Positions 1-12,261 of a stretch of 64,000 bases of DNA are shown one piece after another. This DNA comes from Thalassia testudinum (taxonomy: Eukaryota > Streptophyta > Magnoliopsida > Alismatales > Hydrocharitaceae). The DNA lies in contig JAZHRO010000012.1 of NCBI GenBank assembly GCA_037157565.1, positions 10,628,501-10,692,500 of the forward strand, given 5' to 3'. Within the stretch, counting starts at the first letter, position 1; every line of letters begins with the position of its first letter. The notes under the pieces are model-generated. The model made no database searches. It saw only the letters and a list, made by a program, of their open reading frames with translations, and was not told the origin of the DNA. The position numbers were made by a program, and so were the translations under genes.

Positions 1-114
1 GTTTACACTGTAAGGATTATTTTGATTGCTTGCATTAAAAGGGTGGGGTATTCTCTCGACTGTCTTCTCCCTCTCATCTATGGACATTCTTCTGATGCAT
101 GCAAGGTAGAAGAT

Positions 115-2010
115 CTCTACATCCTGATTTGCTACCACCTTTAGAAAGAAATCCTAGGAGAAGACCTAATTGTCTAGAATCTGAATTTGAACCCTCTTCA
201 ATGGCTAGTCACCATGAGGAAGATGAGATCGAAGAGGAGGAATAAAATCTAGATCCAATGACTCTTCTACAAAGGTAAATCACTAAGCAAAGCCAGCATC
301 ATGACAGACAAATAGAGGTCATAGTGCAAGCCATTACTCGACTACAAAATGGAAGAGTAGACTGGCCTCTCCGTGACTTTTACAATCCTCCTGAAGCCCA
401 ACCTGAACCTTTTGTCAAGGTACCTCAGGATGGGGATGATTTTGAACTCAAACCACAGATCATCAATCTGATTCTTTACTTCCATGGTCGTGAGTCTAAT
501 GACCCCTTCCACCACCTTGAAGAACTTCTACACATAGGAAGGACCTTTGGCCCTAGGAACTTGAATGAAGGTACCTTAATGATGAAAATGTTCCCATTCT
601 CCTTAAAAGATAAAGCTACTCATTGGTTGAGGACTATTGGTAGACCAATCCTAACATGGGAAGATTTAAGAAGCACATTCCTAAAAAAAATTCTTTTACG
701 TAGGAAAAACTGATGCCCTTAGATGTGCCATTACAACCTTTAAGCAAAACCCTAGGGAATAACTACATGAGGCTTGGGAGAGATTTAATGATTTGACTAG
801 GAAATGCCCTCATCATGGGATTCTGAAGTGGCACATGGCCCATATTTTCTATTATGGGTTAAGTGACAATCTGAATAATTTTGTTGATGTAGCATGTGGG
901 GGCAATTTCCTAAGCAAAGATGCTGAGAGAGCCTTTCAATTATTTGAGAATATGAGTGAATTTCCTCAACAATGCCTCAATGTCTACCTTTAACAGAGCA
1001 AATCAACCAAGGAGTGGAGTTTATAAAGTTAAGGATAATTCAAACTCGGTTGATTTAGAGTTAATTGCATAATGATTGGACAAGGTGGAACTCGTGGGAA
1101 AGAACGTAGAGAGTTTGGATAAGAAACTAGACAAACTTTTGAAGGGTAGGAGTTCCTTAGGTACACATTCCAGAATAGATCCTATGCTTACCCAAGGAGT
1201 TCCTATGTCAACCTACACCCAACTCCCCAACCCCTTAGGTCATGAAACGATACACAATATTAATGACTTGACCATGGCTCCACCTATGAGCCAACTCTAC
1301 TTGGACCCATCTCTTTTTGGGTACCAAGGAGGGACCTTGATGCCCTTAAATTCTAAACTAGGCATCCCAATGCCTAGTTATCTTGAGGATGTGAATGCAC
1401 TCCAGGGTTACATTAGAAATGATCCCTATTCAAACACTTACAACCCTGGATGGCGCAACCATCCTAACTTTGCTTGGTCAAGTTAGAAACCCGCCTAAGG
1501 TCCTAACTTGACTAAGCTAAACACTTATGGGCAACCCAGTAGGTACACACAACCACGCACATATCAGCCACAACCTACTCAGGAAAACCTGCCCTCTAAT
1601 CTGAGTCTGGTCCTCAAGGAAATGCAAGAAATGAATCTAAGGCATAAGGAAGAAATAAATCAATTGAGGACAAAATTGACGGGACGACTAGACCAGCTAG
1701 TTGATGCTAGACAACATGGGATGTTCCCATCCCAACCCATCCCCAACCTAAGGAACTTCAATAGGGTTAACCAGCACAACACACGAGAGCAACAGGCACA
1801 TATAGTTTGACTTGCTCCCCAGCACCCACCTGGTTTTGTTAACCCAAACCCAACCCAGGCTCAGCCTATCTTGACAAACCCACCTCACCCTTCTAACCCT
1901 AATGCCTATGCTTGTGTTGTCACTTTAAGAAGTGGGAAACAAATCTAAGATCCTTATCCTTCTACATCGAAATCTTACCAAGATCTTGAGGAGCCTGAAT
2001 CTAACCTGGG
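115..2010 (+). pseudogene. gag: gag of element A (retrotransposon gag domain), decayed
   Basis: Gag is the structural protein that packages the element's RNA in a virus-like particle. The clearest block is 324-713 and 793-993: FELKP, then FHGRESNDPFHHLEEL, then a LKDKATHWLR motif, TWEDLRSTFLKK, and CPHHGILKWHMAHIFYYGL. These follow the order of the plant retrotransposon gag domain in Athila-like elements. Open blocks at 1076-1486 and 1508-1810 give the middle part, including a YNPGWRNHPNF motif that is also present in the gags of B and C (YN-GWRNHPNFSW). The conserved VTLRSGK motif at about 1918-1940 marks the gag/protease junction. I could not find a CCHC zinc knuckle. The frame is broken by at least five stops or shifts (for example near 712, 993, 1486 and 1810), so I call it a pseudogene. 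The N-terminus before 324 is inferred from weak similarity. Confidence 0.8.
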
Positions 2011-2149
2011 AGACCAAGCAAATATAGAAAACAAGACTCAGGATTTGAACACTCATGATTTCTCTCAAGCACATTTTCTTAAAGCCTTAAATAAATCCAG
2101 GGAAAAGAAAATCAATCAGTTTAAGGAGTGGATTGAGATTTTAAAGCAA

Positions 2150-2722
2150 GTCCAGGTAAATATACCACTCCTTTAAGCCATTGAAAACATCCTGGCTTGT
2201 GCGAAATTTCTAAAGGAAATATGCACACCAAAATGCCAAGCCAAATCATCAAAAAGGGTCATAGTTTCTGAACAAGCCAGTGCCATCATCTTAAATAAGC
2301 TCCCCCCTAAAAAGAAAAATCTAGGGACCCCCTTAATTTCACATGAGATAGATGGTTTTATCTTGGATTGAGCCTTACTAGACCTTGGTGCCTCCATCAA
2401 TCTAATCCCCATAGAATTATACGAGGAGTTGGATTTAGGCCCCTTGTAACACACTGAGGTTACCCTTCAACTTGCTGATAGGTCAACCAAGATTCCAAAG
2501 GGACTCTTATAAAATGTGATTATAAAAGTAAGGGATTTTGAGTACCCTGTGGACTTTCTTGTTTTAGATATGGAGGCATCAGAAAACTTGAACCACACCC
2601 CAATAATCTTAAGAAGACCTTTCTTGGCCACAACCAAGGCCTTAATCAACTGTAAGACGGGGATTATACAAATCACTTTTGGAAGGAAAACTTATCAACT
2701 CAATATCTTTAAAGCTTCCTAA
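2150..2722 (+). pseudogene. aspartic protease region of element A, decayed
   Basis: Retroviral-type aspartic proteases cleave the gag-pol polyprotein and act as dimers around an active-site Asp. The active-site region is ALLDLGASINLIP at about 2371-2410, the DLG form usual for Athila-like elements. It is followed by VRDFEYPVDFLVLD (about 2527-2568), and a flap/C-terminal block HTPIILRRPFLATTKALINC (about 2595-2652). The same blocks occur in B (FFFPVDFLILD, IILGRPFLTTSNASINC) and C. In-frame stops precede ALLDLG and occur near 2448 and 2510, so the gene is dead. It lies directly downstream of gag, and RT does not follow, unlike in B and C. Confidence 0.8.
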
Positions 2723-2731
2723 AAGAATAAG

Positions 2732-3441
2732 GTGAATTTTGGTTCCATCGAGGTCATAGGAATAATTGAAGAGGTTTTGGCAATTCACACTAAAGATGGT
2801 CCAAATCCTACCAAATCTCAAGATAAACACAAGAGACAAGAAAGTGATGTACTTGAGGATGATTCTGATCTACCACCTCCCATAGAAAATCAAATTGAAA
2901 AAGACATTAGTGAGATTAAGAAACTCTTGGGAGTATCTTATGATGAATTAGAAGATAACATAAAGAATCCTCAATACATCCACCCTGAAATTCAAGAACT
3001 ATTGAACTTTGAGGGGTTCAAGAAATTGGACAATCTAAGGACATGAACCAGGTAAATGAAGAAACAACCATAGAAAAAGAAGCTCAAATCATGATGGATT
3101 GGGGAAGAACTTATACTCTAACTGGTTCAAAGGGATGGCTTGAATCTAAGGAAGAAATGACTTCTGATGAGGAAGAAGTAATTTCTGATGAGGATTTTGA
3201 CGAATTCAGCACAACTCTACCTTTGTCCTCATATGACCAAGAGCCTGGAGAATTCATGATTTTTGATATCAACTACCATTATGAGGATTCTTATGATTTT
3301 GATTTAGAACCAGATTTAAACCTCAATCATGATTTCAATCCAGACCCTCTACCACCTCTTCTTGAATTAAGGAACTGGATTAATGAACAGGCTTTGCTTC
3401 ATGAACCTTATCTATCTGACCCTATTGTCTATCTCAAATAA
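2732..3441 (+). pseudogene. acidic ORF pair after the protease, function unknown
   Basis: Two abutting open frames, 2732-3046 (104 aa) and 3043-3441 (132 aa), overlap by 4 bp in different frames. Probably they are one original frame broken by a shift. The product is strongly acidic: runs such as EDDSDLPPPIE, SDEEEVISDEDFDEF and YDFDLEPDLNLNHDFNPD. It occupies the place where pol begins in B and C. Only the first part (KKLLGVS...ELED near 2915-2955) has a faint counterpart in B and C (LEELLGVS), in the linker between protease and RT. After that there is no similarity to RT. I do not recognise a domain. It may be the end of the gag-pro polyprotein in a line that lost pol, or a replacement ORF. 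Confidence 0.5.
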
Positions 3442-3775
3442 GAAAAACTCTTCGGAGTAGGACTGCATCATCAGTTGGTCTGCATTTGTGGATCACTGAT
3501 TCTAGGACCGAACAATCATATCTTTATACTAATTCTGAATCTCTCAACAACAATTATTACTCCTCTTGACCCACAATATTGAATTACATATTTCTTTTGG
3601 GTTTAGGTCTGGCAAATGACATTAAACTTAGTGCTAGCTGGGAGGCAACCTAGTATTCTTTACAGGTAGTTTTGCATCTTCACTATCCAAGTTGACCTGG
3701 ATTAATAAGTTCAGTTAGGTGATATCCCCTCCTCTTGCTTGTTACATTTTGATTTTTTGCATACATTTTAATAAG

Positions 3776-3807
3776 GACATTGTAATGAATAGGCACGGGA
3801 GGGTGGA
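3776..3807 (+). promoter_or_regulatory. internal polypurine module of element A
   Basis: GGACATTG, a spacer, then AGGCACGGGAGGGTGG. The same arrangement occurs after the last ORF in E/D (12399-12431), C (38484-38514, minus) and F (59619-59649, minus). It resembles the purine tract next to the 3' LTR but lies over 1 kb upstream. By analogy with known central polypurine tracts it could prime plus-strand DNA; that is inference. Confidence 0.5.
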
Positions 3808-4489
3808 CATTGCATGTCTTATTTTTATGTCAAAAAAAAAATTACATTCATGCATAAATAATTTTTATTAAGAAGGTTTTATTAGGGATTTATTCTTAAG
3901 TTGATTCCTAAACTTAGAATCCAGTACAATTTCACACTTACACGTAGAATTTGCAATGGATCCTCTGTTAAGACTGATAGACATCTTTAGTTTGTTGAGA
4001 AGAAGTAATGCTTCTCCTGAACCCTTGGACAGTAATTAGGGAGTCAATCAAACCATCTTCTAGTAGATCCACCAAATAAGTGTGAGGTAAGAGTAGAAAG
4101 TCTATTGGTGATCTAAGGCTAGTATAAGAAATCTTAAATTTTGGATAATTAGATAATAATATTTGGAGTTAGGCATACTTTTTTGCTCTCGATTTCTACG
4201 TATAAATTCTTAATGCGAATCTTTTGAGAGCCACCAAATAAGGCAAATATGCAGTGAGCGGGTTCTGATAAAACTAGGACTGAGGTTGATGGTCACGACT
4301 GTTCTTTACAGAATCCTCGACTGAAGGAGGGTATTAGTGTCAATGTCAGAAGTATGTTGTCCTATCCATTCCTTTTCCGATGCCGAGAGTAGGCACTTCC
4401 ACCAAATAAGCCACCCAATATCCTCTTGAACATCCCTAATCCTGGATAATGTCTCGTAAATAAAAGTTCATATGCTATATTGCGTTGCA

Positions 4490-4632
4490 TTAGTAGATAT
4501 ATGGATGTGAAAAAAGAGAAAATATATATAAACATATATAGAAAAAAAAAGAGGAAGAAAAAGAAAAAGAAAAGAAAAGAATATATATATATACATAGAA
4601 AAAATTTAGAAAAAGAAAAGAGCAGAAAAAAA
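4490..4632 (+). repeat. A/G-rich tract with AT dinucleotide runs
   Basis: Low-complexity AAAGAGAAAA-type sequence with two short (AT)n runs. Similar purine tracts occur in the 3' regions of the same element (6334-6410), of D (17308-17400 and 17808-17842) and, as pyrimidines, of F (58825-58935). Confidence 0.8.
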
Positions 4633-4685
4633 ATGAGTTTATGAGTTTAGAATTTGTTTCAAGTATATTGAGGCAACAATACCTA

Positions 4686-6156
4686 TGATGGGAATACCAT
4701 CATGAGCTATAACTAGCTCATTTTGATCCAATTGAGAGAATAAATGCTCTTACATAACCAACTGAAGGTCCTAATTCACTGCATAACCTTTCTGAGAGAA
4801 AAATAAGAAATTAGGGGTAAAACTATAATTTTATCATGCAGTGCAACCACGGGTTTTTTCAAGGGCGAAACAAAGGTCAAATGGACTTAATAAGATAATA
4901 AGTGGGTTGGATCAGACAGAAAAGGGTTTGTGTGAATTCTGTGAATTAAATGACTTCTTGAAACCCTAAACAGACCCACTTGATTAACCAAGGTTCTGGT
5001 TAGTATAAAAATCACTTAAACCCTCTAAAAATCATAGAAAAATATTCTTTATGGTTTAGATCCTTCAATTTGGCTATTAGAACCCATCTTGACCTAGAAT
5101 GGGGTCTTAGACAGATATTTACCCTAAATTAGGTTTTTACATAAATTTTCCAATCAAACATGGTCAAACCCAAAATCCAGCTTCACCATTAGATTCCTTA
5201 GGTCCAAATTAGGTTTGGACTTAAGATGAGTTTGCCTTAACCTAGTTTGCAAAAAGGTCCAGCGTGATTACATTTCTATTCCTATCTTTCAAAAACCCTT
5301 ACAAACTACCCCCTAGCTTCTTCATCATTTTCACAATTAGGTTCCACCACCATTATAGCGGAGGAATCCTACTCTGGAGAGCTTTGGAAGGAGAGTTCTC
5401 CCTGATTGCTCAGAGAATCTCTTCCAAAAGTGGAAGGGAGATTCTCTGAGAAATTCTCTCTCGTCTGAACCCTCATTTGAGATCTGATGCCCTCCCAATC
5501 TCTCATGCGAATGCATGAGAGATATGGGTATCTCAACGACTTCCTTCTCCGATGAACCTTCCTTGCTTGGGAAGCTTGCTTCCCAAGCCCTAACCGACCT
5601 TCAGAGCTCTATTTAAAGGAGCCCAGACCCCTCTGATCACTTTACGCTCGAATTCGGCCGCAAACACCCCTGATTCCTCTCTTCTCCTTATGGCCATAGG
5701 TTCCTCGATGTCCGGCAACCTCCCTTGCTCCTCCTCGTCGTCTGATCGCCATACCTACGGCGGATCCTTCTTCCCTGACTTCGTCCGCATCTCGTCGTAC
5801 CAGCAGGGGCTTCCCTCTCTTCGTCCTCGCCAATCATACACTTTAAGTCATATGATTAAAGAATCAGACAACAGATTCTAGTCTTCATTACATATTTATA
5901 TTGAATCATTTGGTGATATTGTAGGAGTATTTGGTGATTTACGTCACCATTTTACTCCCATGTTTTTGCACTCTAACACTTCTACTATTGCAATTTCTTT
6001 CAAGTTTACATTGTGATCTTGATTTCTAAATACCAATTTGCTCCCTGTGTTTGACCTCGAAAATCTTTTCGAGTAATAAAATTATATCTGTTTTGAACGC
6101 TTATTCGGTTGTACTACAACGCAATACTTTTAAAACCTGATTCAGCGTGATAAACA
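4686..6156 (+). mobile_element. solo LTR S1 (1471 bp)
   Basis: Starts TGATGGGAATACC and ends GTGATAAACA, and is flanked on both sides by the 5-bp direct repeat ACCTA (4681-4685 and 6157-6161), the expected target duplication. Removing it restores alignment of element A's 3' region with that of F. A TATA-like TATTTAAA lies at 5610-5617 in the plus sense, followed by a CT-rich leader. Short open frames inside (5264-5449, 5690-5881) have no domain and are most likely chance frames. A second, truncated copy is at 51054-52220. Solo LTRs arise by recombination between the two LTRs of a full element. Confidence 0.85.
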
Positions 6157-6866
6157 ACCTACCACCCTTACGATCCACCAAATACAGGCTTGACCTACTT
6201 TTCTGTATTTCTGGCTGCCTGAATGCTGGCTAAGGAATTCTGACTTAGTCATACGATTATCAGAACCTAATGAAAGTGTTAATACCAGGAGAGACCACCA
6301 AATATACTGACAAATTTGGTGAGATTGTGAGCTCAAAAAAAAAAAAGAAGAAAGAAAAGAAAAGAGAAGAAAGAAGAAAAAGAAAGAGAAAGAAATAGAG
6401 AGAGAGAATGAGTACAAAGGAACTAAAGAGAGCACAGTTTCTCCGCCTCTCCTTGAGTTGATTTACTTAATAGTCTGGAAACCTAGGTTCTAAAGTACTA
6501 GTCTATATGTAGCACCAGATGAGTATGAGCCACCAAATTCTAATCCACTAGACTCAAAGTATCTTCTACCTAAGCCAAAAGTCGAGGCTGAATTTACAGA
6601 TTACTTTATAAGCTCGAGGGAAGAAGTCTACCTATCCCAATAATATTTTACTAAGGGTCAAGTACGAGCTTTAGATATGGATTGGCTTTTCACTTGGACT
6701 CGTTGCATAGGCTACAATAATACACTTCCTGGATGTCTAAAGTCTTGGATGAAAACAAAAGAAATAAATCTCTAATCAAACTCTTGATAAGAAATCTGTC
6801 ATATAGGACCACTTTGTATTTAGTCATGCATTTACTAGGGACTACCAAGATTTAGGAATGAGGGTG
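6157..6866 (+). other. non-coding 3' region of element A, second part
   Basis: Continuation after the solo LTR; no coding frame. It includes a block with CACCAAATA motifs (6176-6300), an A/G-rich tract (6334-6410), and ends in the purine tract TTAGGAATGAGGGTG (6852-6866) immediately before the LTR. A degenerate form of the CTAGGGACTA hairpin arm seen in D, C and F lies at about 6833-6845. Confidence 0.6.
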
Positions 6867-8554
6867 TGATTGCATAGCAATCATGCAACCTAAACCACTT
6901 GAATTAAGTTAGATTCTAGCAAAACTTAGGAACAATGCATGCATAAGTGTCCTAATTCGCATAATAGTTAGTTTATTAGCTGCACAAATAATATTTTCAT
7001 TTTATGCACTAAAAGAGAGATGAAATTAATTGTAGATGATTTGAGGCTACGAATGCCAGATCAGACCATACAAATCTGATTAGGACGACGATGGGAGTCT
7101 AATGTTTTTGGAATCATCTTGATTAGACATCTATAACATCACGTACAACCCATAGAAGATCAGAAGCCAAGGAGAAAAAAGACAAAAATCTAGACCTCAG
7201 ATGCCAAATCTGACTGCACAAATAGATCTGGATCAACGATCGCAGTCCAACGGTGCAAACATCATCTCAATCGGAGGCCTACAACACCGTCTACAAAGCA
7301 AGAAAGATGGATGGCCACGATGATGCCACATGGCGCCATCGCAGCCACCCTTGCTACACACCCAGCCTCTGAAGGAAGAAATGAGGACCGTTCGATCGTC
7401 ATCCAACGGCCTCAAAGAAGCCACGTCACTTGCCTCACCGTGCTTCAACAAAAGGAAGGTTTCTCTCAACCGTTGGATTTCTATGCAACGACCGAGAGTA
7501 GCCAAGCACCGAAGAAGAAACTCGCCCATCTGTGGCCTCAGCACAACAAAGAGTGTGCTCAACAGCAAGTGCGAGGGGCAAGTTCAAGACATGCTCAGCG
7601 CTAAAATTGGGAAGCTGGTGGGAGCGTGCGCGATTGGCCATTGGATGGTGATCAGAGGGCGCTGAAGTGGCTGCGTGGTGCAACCAAAGGCTTCAGTGGC
7701 TGCACGTGAGAACAAATGCGTGCGCTACTCGTGATCTCATGAGCTCTCTTCAACAAAGGCTATGCGGGTGCAAGTTAAGCCGTTTGATCGCGAGATCGGA
7801 CTGCTGATGTTAATGGCGCACGATTTGAATGTGCAGGCATGCGCAAGGAGAGAGAAAAGTGCAGTGACATTGGAGCAGGCGAGTGGGAGCATCCAATGGA
7901 GATCCAAGGTGCGAGAGGCTGCCACGTGTCTCCACTAGCATAAATTCGAGCATAGAAGGCGCAAATGAGGTTATTTTGAGGCTAAAGTAGAGCCGTTGAT
8001 CTCCCGATTGACAGATCGGATTGGCCTAGAGTTGTTGCATGGTTTTAGGGGCTAAAATGCCCTCTTTGCCCCTCAATGAAGCTATAAAAGAAGACCAGGG
8101 CCCCCTGTTGAAAAGCTATTCCACCAGAGCTCCCACCAGATACAACTCCAGCCTCTCTCCCTCTCTGCAACTCCTCTCCTGACTTCTTCCTGGTGCTCTG
8201 GATCTGAAGTGCTGCCACACTTCCCACAAGAATTCCACAAGCGGCGTCATTGTCATCTACTATCTCTCTATCTCTCTCTCTCTATTTAGCCTAGTGATTC
8301 TAGTTTAAAAATTATTTTCAAATAGCAATAAAATTCTGATTATCTTGATATATGATGCCTGCATATATACATATATAAATATATAAATATTTGTTTAAAA
8401 CAACTTTCTGAAAAGCTTTTGTATAAAATCATGTTTTGCCTCCCTGGGAATGACTCGGTACTCATTGAAACTTTATAAATATTATTTGTTTCATCATGAT
8501 TAGCAACTACAATGATATCTATAATCTTTTAACGCGTCTCACGATCGAACAACA
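6867..8554 (+). mobile_element. LTR of element A (family of D, G and H), divergent copy
   Basis: Begins TGATTGCATAG right after the purine tract of A, which makes it a 3' LTR. It shares order and blocks with the LTRs at 18045, 52221 and 54029: the ATCAGACC/AATCTGAT block near 7065-7080, the ATGGTGCCA/GGCGCCATC-type block near 7320-7340, a TATA box TATAAAA at 8083-8089, a CT microsatellite at 8258-8284 and a GCCTCCCTGGGAATGACTCG block near 8440, equivalent to GCCTCCCTGAGTTCGAC in the others. The right end is set at AACA (8554) by comparison and is uncertain. Several overlapping open frames around 7230-7925 are not supported as genes. Confidence 0.6.
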
Positions 8555-9397
8555 ATTGGCTCTTTCCCTTATTTAGAGCTCGTTCCTGAGCTCTATAAAA
8601 ACTTCCCCATCTCCCATCTTCTTCCTTAATCGAGTTTAGGTCGTACTTCACCCTTCCTCCTCTTCTCCAGTTGTCCTCCGGCTCGACTACAGTGATCCTC
8701 ACACCCCTCCTCTTTCGTGCTTGCATTCAGCCAAAAAGTGGCACCAAACTCCTCCCCAAGCTCCTCCGACCCCAGCCTACCATCGCTAGGGCCTCTTCCT
8801 CATCGCCGTCCCACCTCATCAGAGCTTCCTTCGTCCTCGGCGCTGGCCAATCAAAGCTGGCACAATTTCTCCCTCGTTTGTCCCTTAAATTAGGTTTCTC
8901 TTCCTCCTCTTCATCTCTAGAATCTCCTTATCTTCTCATTTCCGTTGGCACACCACTATCTCCCCCTCCGTCCTCCCCAACTCTAGCGCATACTCCGGCG
9001 ACACTACGCCATCAACACACCACACCAATCACACAACCACCACCACCACTACCTTCGCAGTAGCCCCTAGAACAAAAACCCTAACATTATTGGGCCTATT
9101 AACCATCCTACCATCTCCCTGATCAACCCACCACACACCCTACGTCTCTGACACCGTCTGACCACCCTAGGCTGCCAAACCCCACGAAACCACCATCATC
9201 ATCTTCTTCGCTTCACAACAAAGCTCCGGAGCTTTCTAATTTGAGCATATAGCCCGTATTTCAAGTTTCAAGTCTTCACCACCATCGACTTCATCGCCGA
9301 CTATTTAAGCGCGAGAGAAGAGTTTTAAAAGAGATGCAATCATCGTAGCAAAACCTCAATAGCTCAAAAACAAATAAAATTTATAACTCAAAATCTA
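8555..9397. other. unassigned segment, promoter-like and CT-rich
   Basis: Lies between an LTR and the start of recognisable pol. It holds ATTGGCTCTTTCCC directly after the LTR (possibly a degenerate primer site), a TATA-like CTCTATAAAAAC near 8590-8604 and a long CT/CA-rich stretch. The open frame 8671-9063 encodes a Ser/Pro-rich sequence without a recognisable domain; I consider it chance. The segment might be a remnant LTR or a leader. I see no gag in it. Confidence 0.35.
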
Positions 9398-12261
9398 CAA
9401 TGGAGTTTTAGGACCACACAAGATGCTCCCTGTGATTATCAGTGCTAAATTAATAAAGGAGCAGGAGATTAAACTGATTAAGGTCCTGAAGGAACACAAG
9501 GAGGCAATTGGTTGAACCATTCATGACCTTAGGGGGATCGAGCCATCTTATTGCAATCATAGAATATTTTTGGAAGATGGATCCTACCCTTCTCGCTAGA
9601 TGCAGAGGAGATTAAATCCAAATATGTGAGAAGTGGTCAAGAAGGAGATTATTAAGTGGCTTGATGCAGGAATCATTTATCCAATCTCTGATAGTCCTTG
9701 GGTAAGTCCCGTGTAGATTGTTCCCAAGAAAGCCAGGATTACTGTTGTGACTAATGAGAAAGGAGAATCTGTCACAACTCATTCAGCTTCCTCTTCGAGG
9801 GTTTGTATCGATTACAGGAAGCTGAACACGGCCACGAAAAAGGATCATTTCCCTCTGTCTTTCGTTAATCAAATCTTGGAAAGATTAGCTAGGCAGAAGT
9901 ACTTCTGTTTTCTTGATGGCCACTCGGGATACAACCAAGTTCCTATCCATCCTGAGGATCAGGAAAAAACTACTTTCACCTGTCCCTACGGAACCTTTGC
10001 TTTCCGTAGGATGCCATTCGGTTTATGCAATGCACCTGTGACTTTTCAAAGGTGTATGCTGGCCATATTCTCTGACATGGTGGGAGAGTTTATGGAAGTC
10101 TTCATGGATGATTTCTCTGTTTTTGGAGAATTGTTTGACTCTTGTCTAACTAATCTTGAAATGATTCTTAAATAATGCATCAAAACAAGATTTGTCCTTA
10201 GCTGGGAAAAGAGTCAATTCATGACACAAGAAGGCATCATCTTGGGTCATGTAATCTCTAAACGGGGAATTGAAGTGGATAAAGCTAAGGTTGATGCTAT
10301 CGCTAAACTTCCTCCTCCCACATCTGTTAAACAAATTCGATCATTTCTTGGTCATGTGGGAATCTACAGAAGATTCCTCAAGGACTTTTCAAAGGTTGCT
10401 CATCCTTTAAGCAATCTTCTCGCCAAAGAAATGCCATTTGATTTCGACAAATCATGCCGTAAGGCATTTGATTTTCTTAAAACAGCAGTCACTTGTGCTC
10501 CGATGTTGCAACCACCAATTTGGATAGTCCCTTTTGAGATTATGACCGACGCTTTTGATTATGTGATCGGGGCTATTTTGGTTCAGAAAGTTGATAGGAA
10601 GCCCTCTGCCATCTACTACGCTAGTAAAACTCTGGATGAGGTCCATAGGAATTACACTGTTACTGAGAAGGAATTACTAGCTGTAGTATTTGCTTTAGAG
10701 AAATTCAGGGCTTATTTCTTAAGGTCTCACGTCATTATATATACCGACCACTCGGCCTTGAGACATCTCTTGGCCAAAAAGGATGCCAAACCCTAACTTA
10801 TTCATTGGATTTTTCAACTTCAAGAATTTGATCTTGAAATCAAGGATAAATCCGGGGTACAGAATGTGGTGGTGGATCATTTGTCGAGACTTCTGAGTGA
10901 TTCTTCTCGTCCGGACATCCCGATTGCTAATACCTTTCCAGAAGAAACCATCCTTACAGTTTCAGGCATCCAAACCCCATGGTTTGCTGACATTGTTAAT
11001 TATTTGCCCGTTGATCAAATTCCCTAGGATTGGACCAAGCAACAACGAAATAGACTCAAATCTGAGGCCAAATATTACTTCTGGGAGGACCCTGAACTGT
11101 ACTGCATCAGCTCTAATCAGATTATTCGCCGATGTGTTCCAGAGAATGAATTCAACAGTAAACTCGAGTTTTGCCATGCATCTGCGTGTGGTGGACACTT
11201 CTCCAGGAAAAATACGGCTGCAAAAATTTTGCAATCTGGATTCTATTGGCCGTCTTTATTCAAGGATGCCCAGGATTTCTCAAGGTCGTGTTTTCGATGC
11301 CAGGCACTCAGGAGCATAACTAAGAGAGATATGATGCCCCTAAACCCAATTCTTCCTGTCGAAATCTTCGACGTTTGGGGCATCGATTTCATGGGACCCT
11401 TCCATCCTTCATTTGGACATCAGTACATTCGCATCGCTGTTGATTATGAGTCCCAATTGATTGAGGAAATTCCCACCCGAACTAATGACCACAAGGTGGT
11501 CATCGTTGTCAAGAAGAACATCTTCAGCAGGTTCGGGATTTCGAGGGCCATCATCAGTGATGGTGGCACTCATTTCACAATGCCCAATTTCGTAATTTGC
11601 TGGCTAAATACGGGGTTAATCACCGAATCTCCACACCTTACCATCCCCAGACGAATGGACAGGCCAAGATCTCCAATCTGGAGATCAAGAATATTCTGCA
11701 GAAAATGGTTAGGCTTGATTGCAAAGACTGGACTCAAAAGCTTGAAGATGCTCTTTGGGCCTACCGTACGATGTATAAAATGCCCATCGGCATGTCTCCG
11801 TTTCATCTGGTGTATGGAAAGGCATGCCATTTACCATAGAGATTAAACATAGGGCATTTTGGGCAATCAAGCAGTGTAATCTAGATCTGAGTTTAGCCAG
11901 GAAGATCAGGAAACTCCAACTATCTGAGTTGGAGGAGCATAGAAATGATGCTTATGAGAATGTCAAGATCTACAAGGATCGGACCAAAGCTCTACATGAC
12001 CAATTGATTTCCCGCAAGAGCTTTGAGCCGAACCAAAGGGTCTGGTTATTCGATTCTCGACTTAAGCTCTTTCCTAGAAAACTTAGGTTGAAATGAAATG
12101 GCCCATTCATTATCGACTAGATTTTTCCAAATGGAGCTGTTCAAATCTCTAACCCGAAGTCAAGTAATTCATTCAAAGCCAACAATCAACGTTTGAAGCC
12201 TGTTATTGACTGTACTCTTCCAAAACCCGTCTCAGACACGGTTGCTCTAGCCATGTTGTGA
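9398..12261 (+). pseudogene. pol: Ty3/gypsy pol (RT, RNase H, integrase) of element E/D, decayed
   Basis: Reads in the order RT, RNase H, integrase, which is gypsy order. RT: WLDAGIIYPISDS (about 9657), VCIDYRKLNTAT (9800-9836), SGYNQVPIHPEDQEKTTF, FAFRRMPFGLCNAP, and active site FMDD at 10101-10112. The connection is GHVISKRGIEVDKAKVDAI and IRSFLGHVGIYRRFLKDFS. RNase [21 protein letters not shown] and YTDHSALRHLLAKKDAKP. Integrase: zinc-binding CHASACGGHF...CFRCQ, then catalytic blocks WGIDFMGPF (first Asp), ISDGGTHF (second Asp) and [13 protein letters not shown] (Glu). The C-terminus ends at the TGA at 12259-12261. Stops near 10173, 10796 and 11027 and frameshifts near 11590 and 11836 inactivate it. 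Sequence differs substantially from pol of B and C. It is probably the pol of the element ending in the LTR at 18045. Confidence 0.85.

Larger units (their letters stand above)
3442..4685 (+). other. non-coding 3' region of element A, first part
   Basis: No protein-coding frame is seen. The segment starts after the acidic ORF, contains a GGGAGGCAACC motif near 3640-3652 (also found reverse-complemented in F near 59725), then the first purine tract (3776-3807). Near 4380-4430 is a block with GAGAGTAGGCACTTCCACC that matches F on the other strand near 59015-59040. It therefore belongs to a family-wide 3' region rather than to a gene. AT-rich sequence with purine runs follows to the solo LTR at 4686. 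Confidence 0.6.
1..6866 (+). mobile_element. Ty3/gypsy element A, internal region (gag-pro type, no pol)
   Basis: Plus-strand internal region of an Athila-like gypsy element whose 5' end lies outside the window. In order it holds gag (from about 115), an aspartic protease (about 2150-2722), an acidic ORF pair (2732-3441), and a long non-coding 3' region that ends in a purine tract directly before the LTR at 6867. No reverse transcriptase, RNase H or integrase is found between the protease and the 3' region, so this looks like a non-autonomous or internally deleted member. A 1471-bp solo LTR is inserted in the 3' region. The 3' region resembles that of element F (58137-59740, other strand), while the adjoining LTR resembles the family at 18045, 52221 and 54029. 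Many stops and frameshifts show that it is old. Confidence 0.75.

Noticed and set aside
7230..7925. Cluster of frames around 7.2-7.9 kb as a host gene
   Set aside because: The segment aligns in order with LTR blocks of D, G and H, and frames are not shared.
8671..9063. 130-codon Ser/Pro-rich open frame
   Set aside because: Low-complexity composition in CT-rich DNA, no domain, and decayed elements on both sides.
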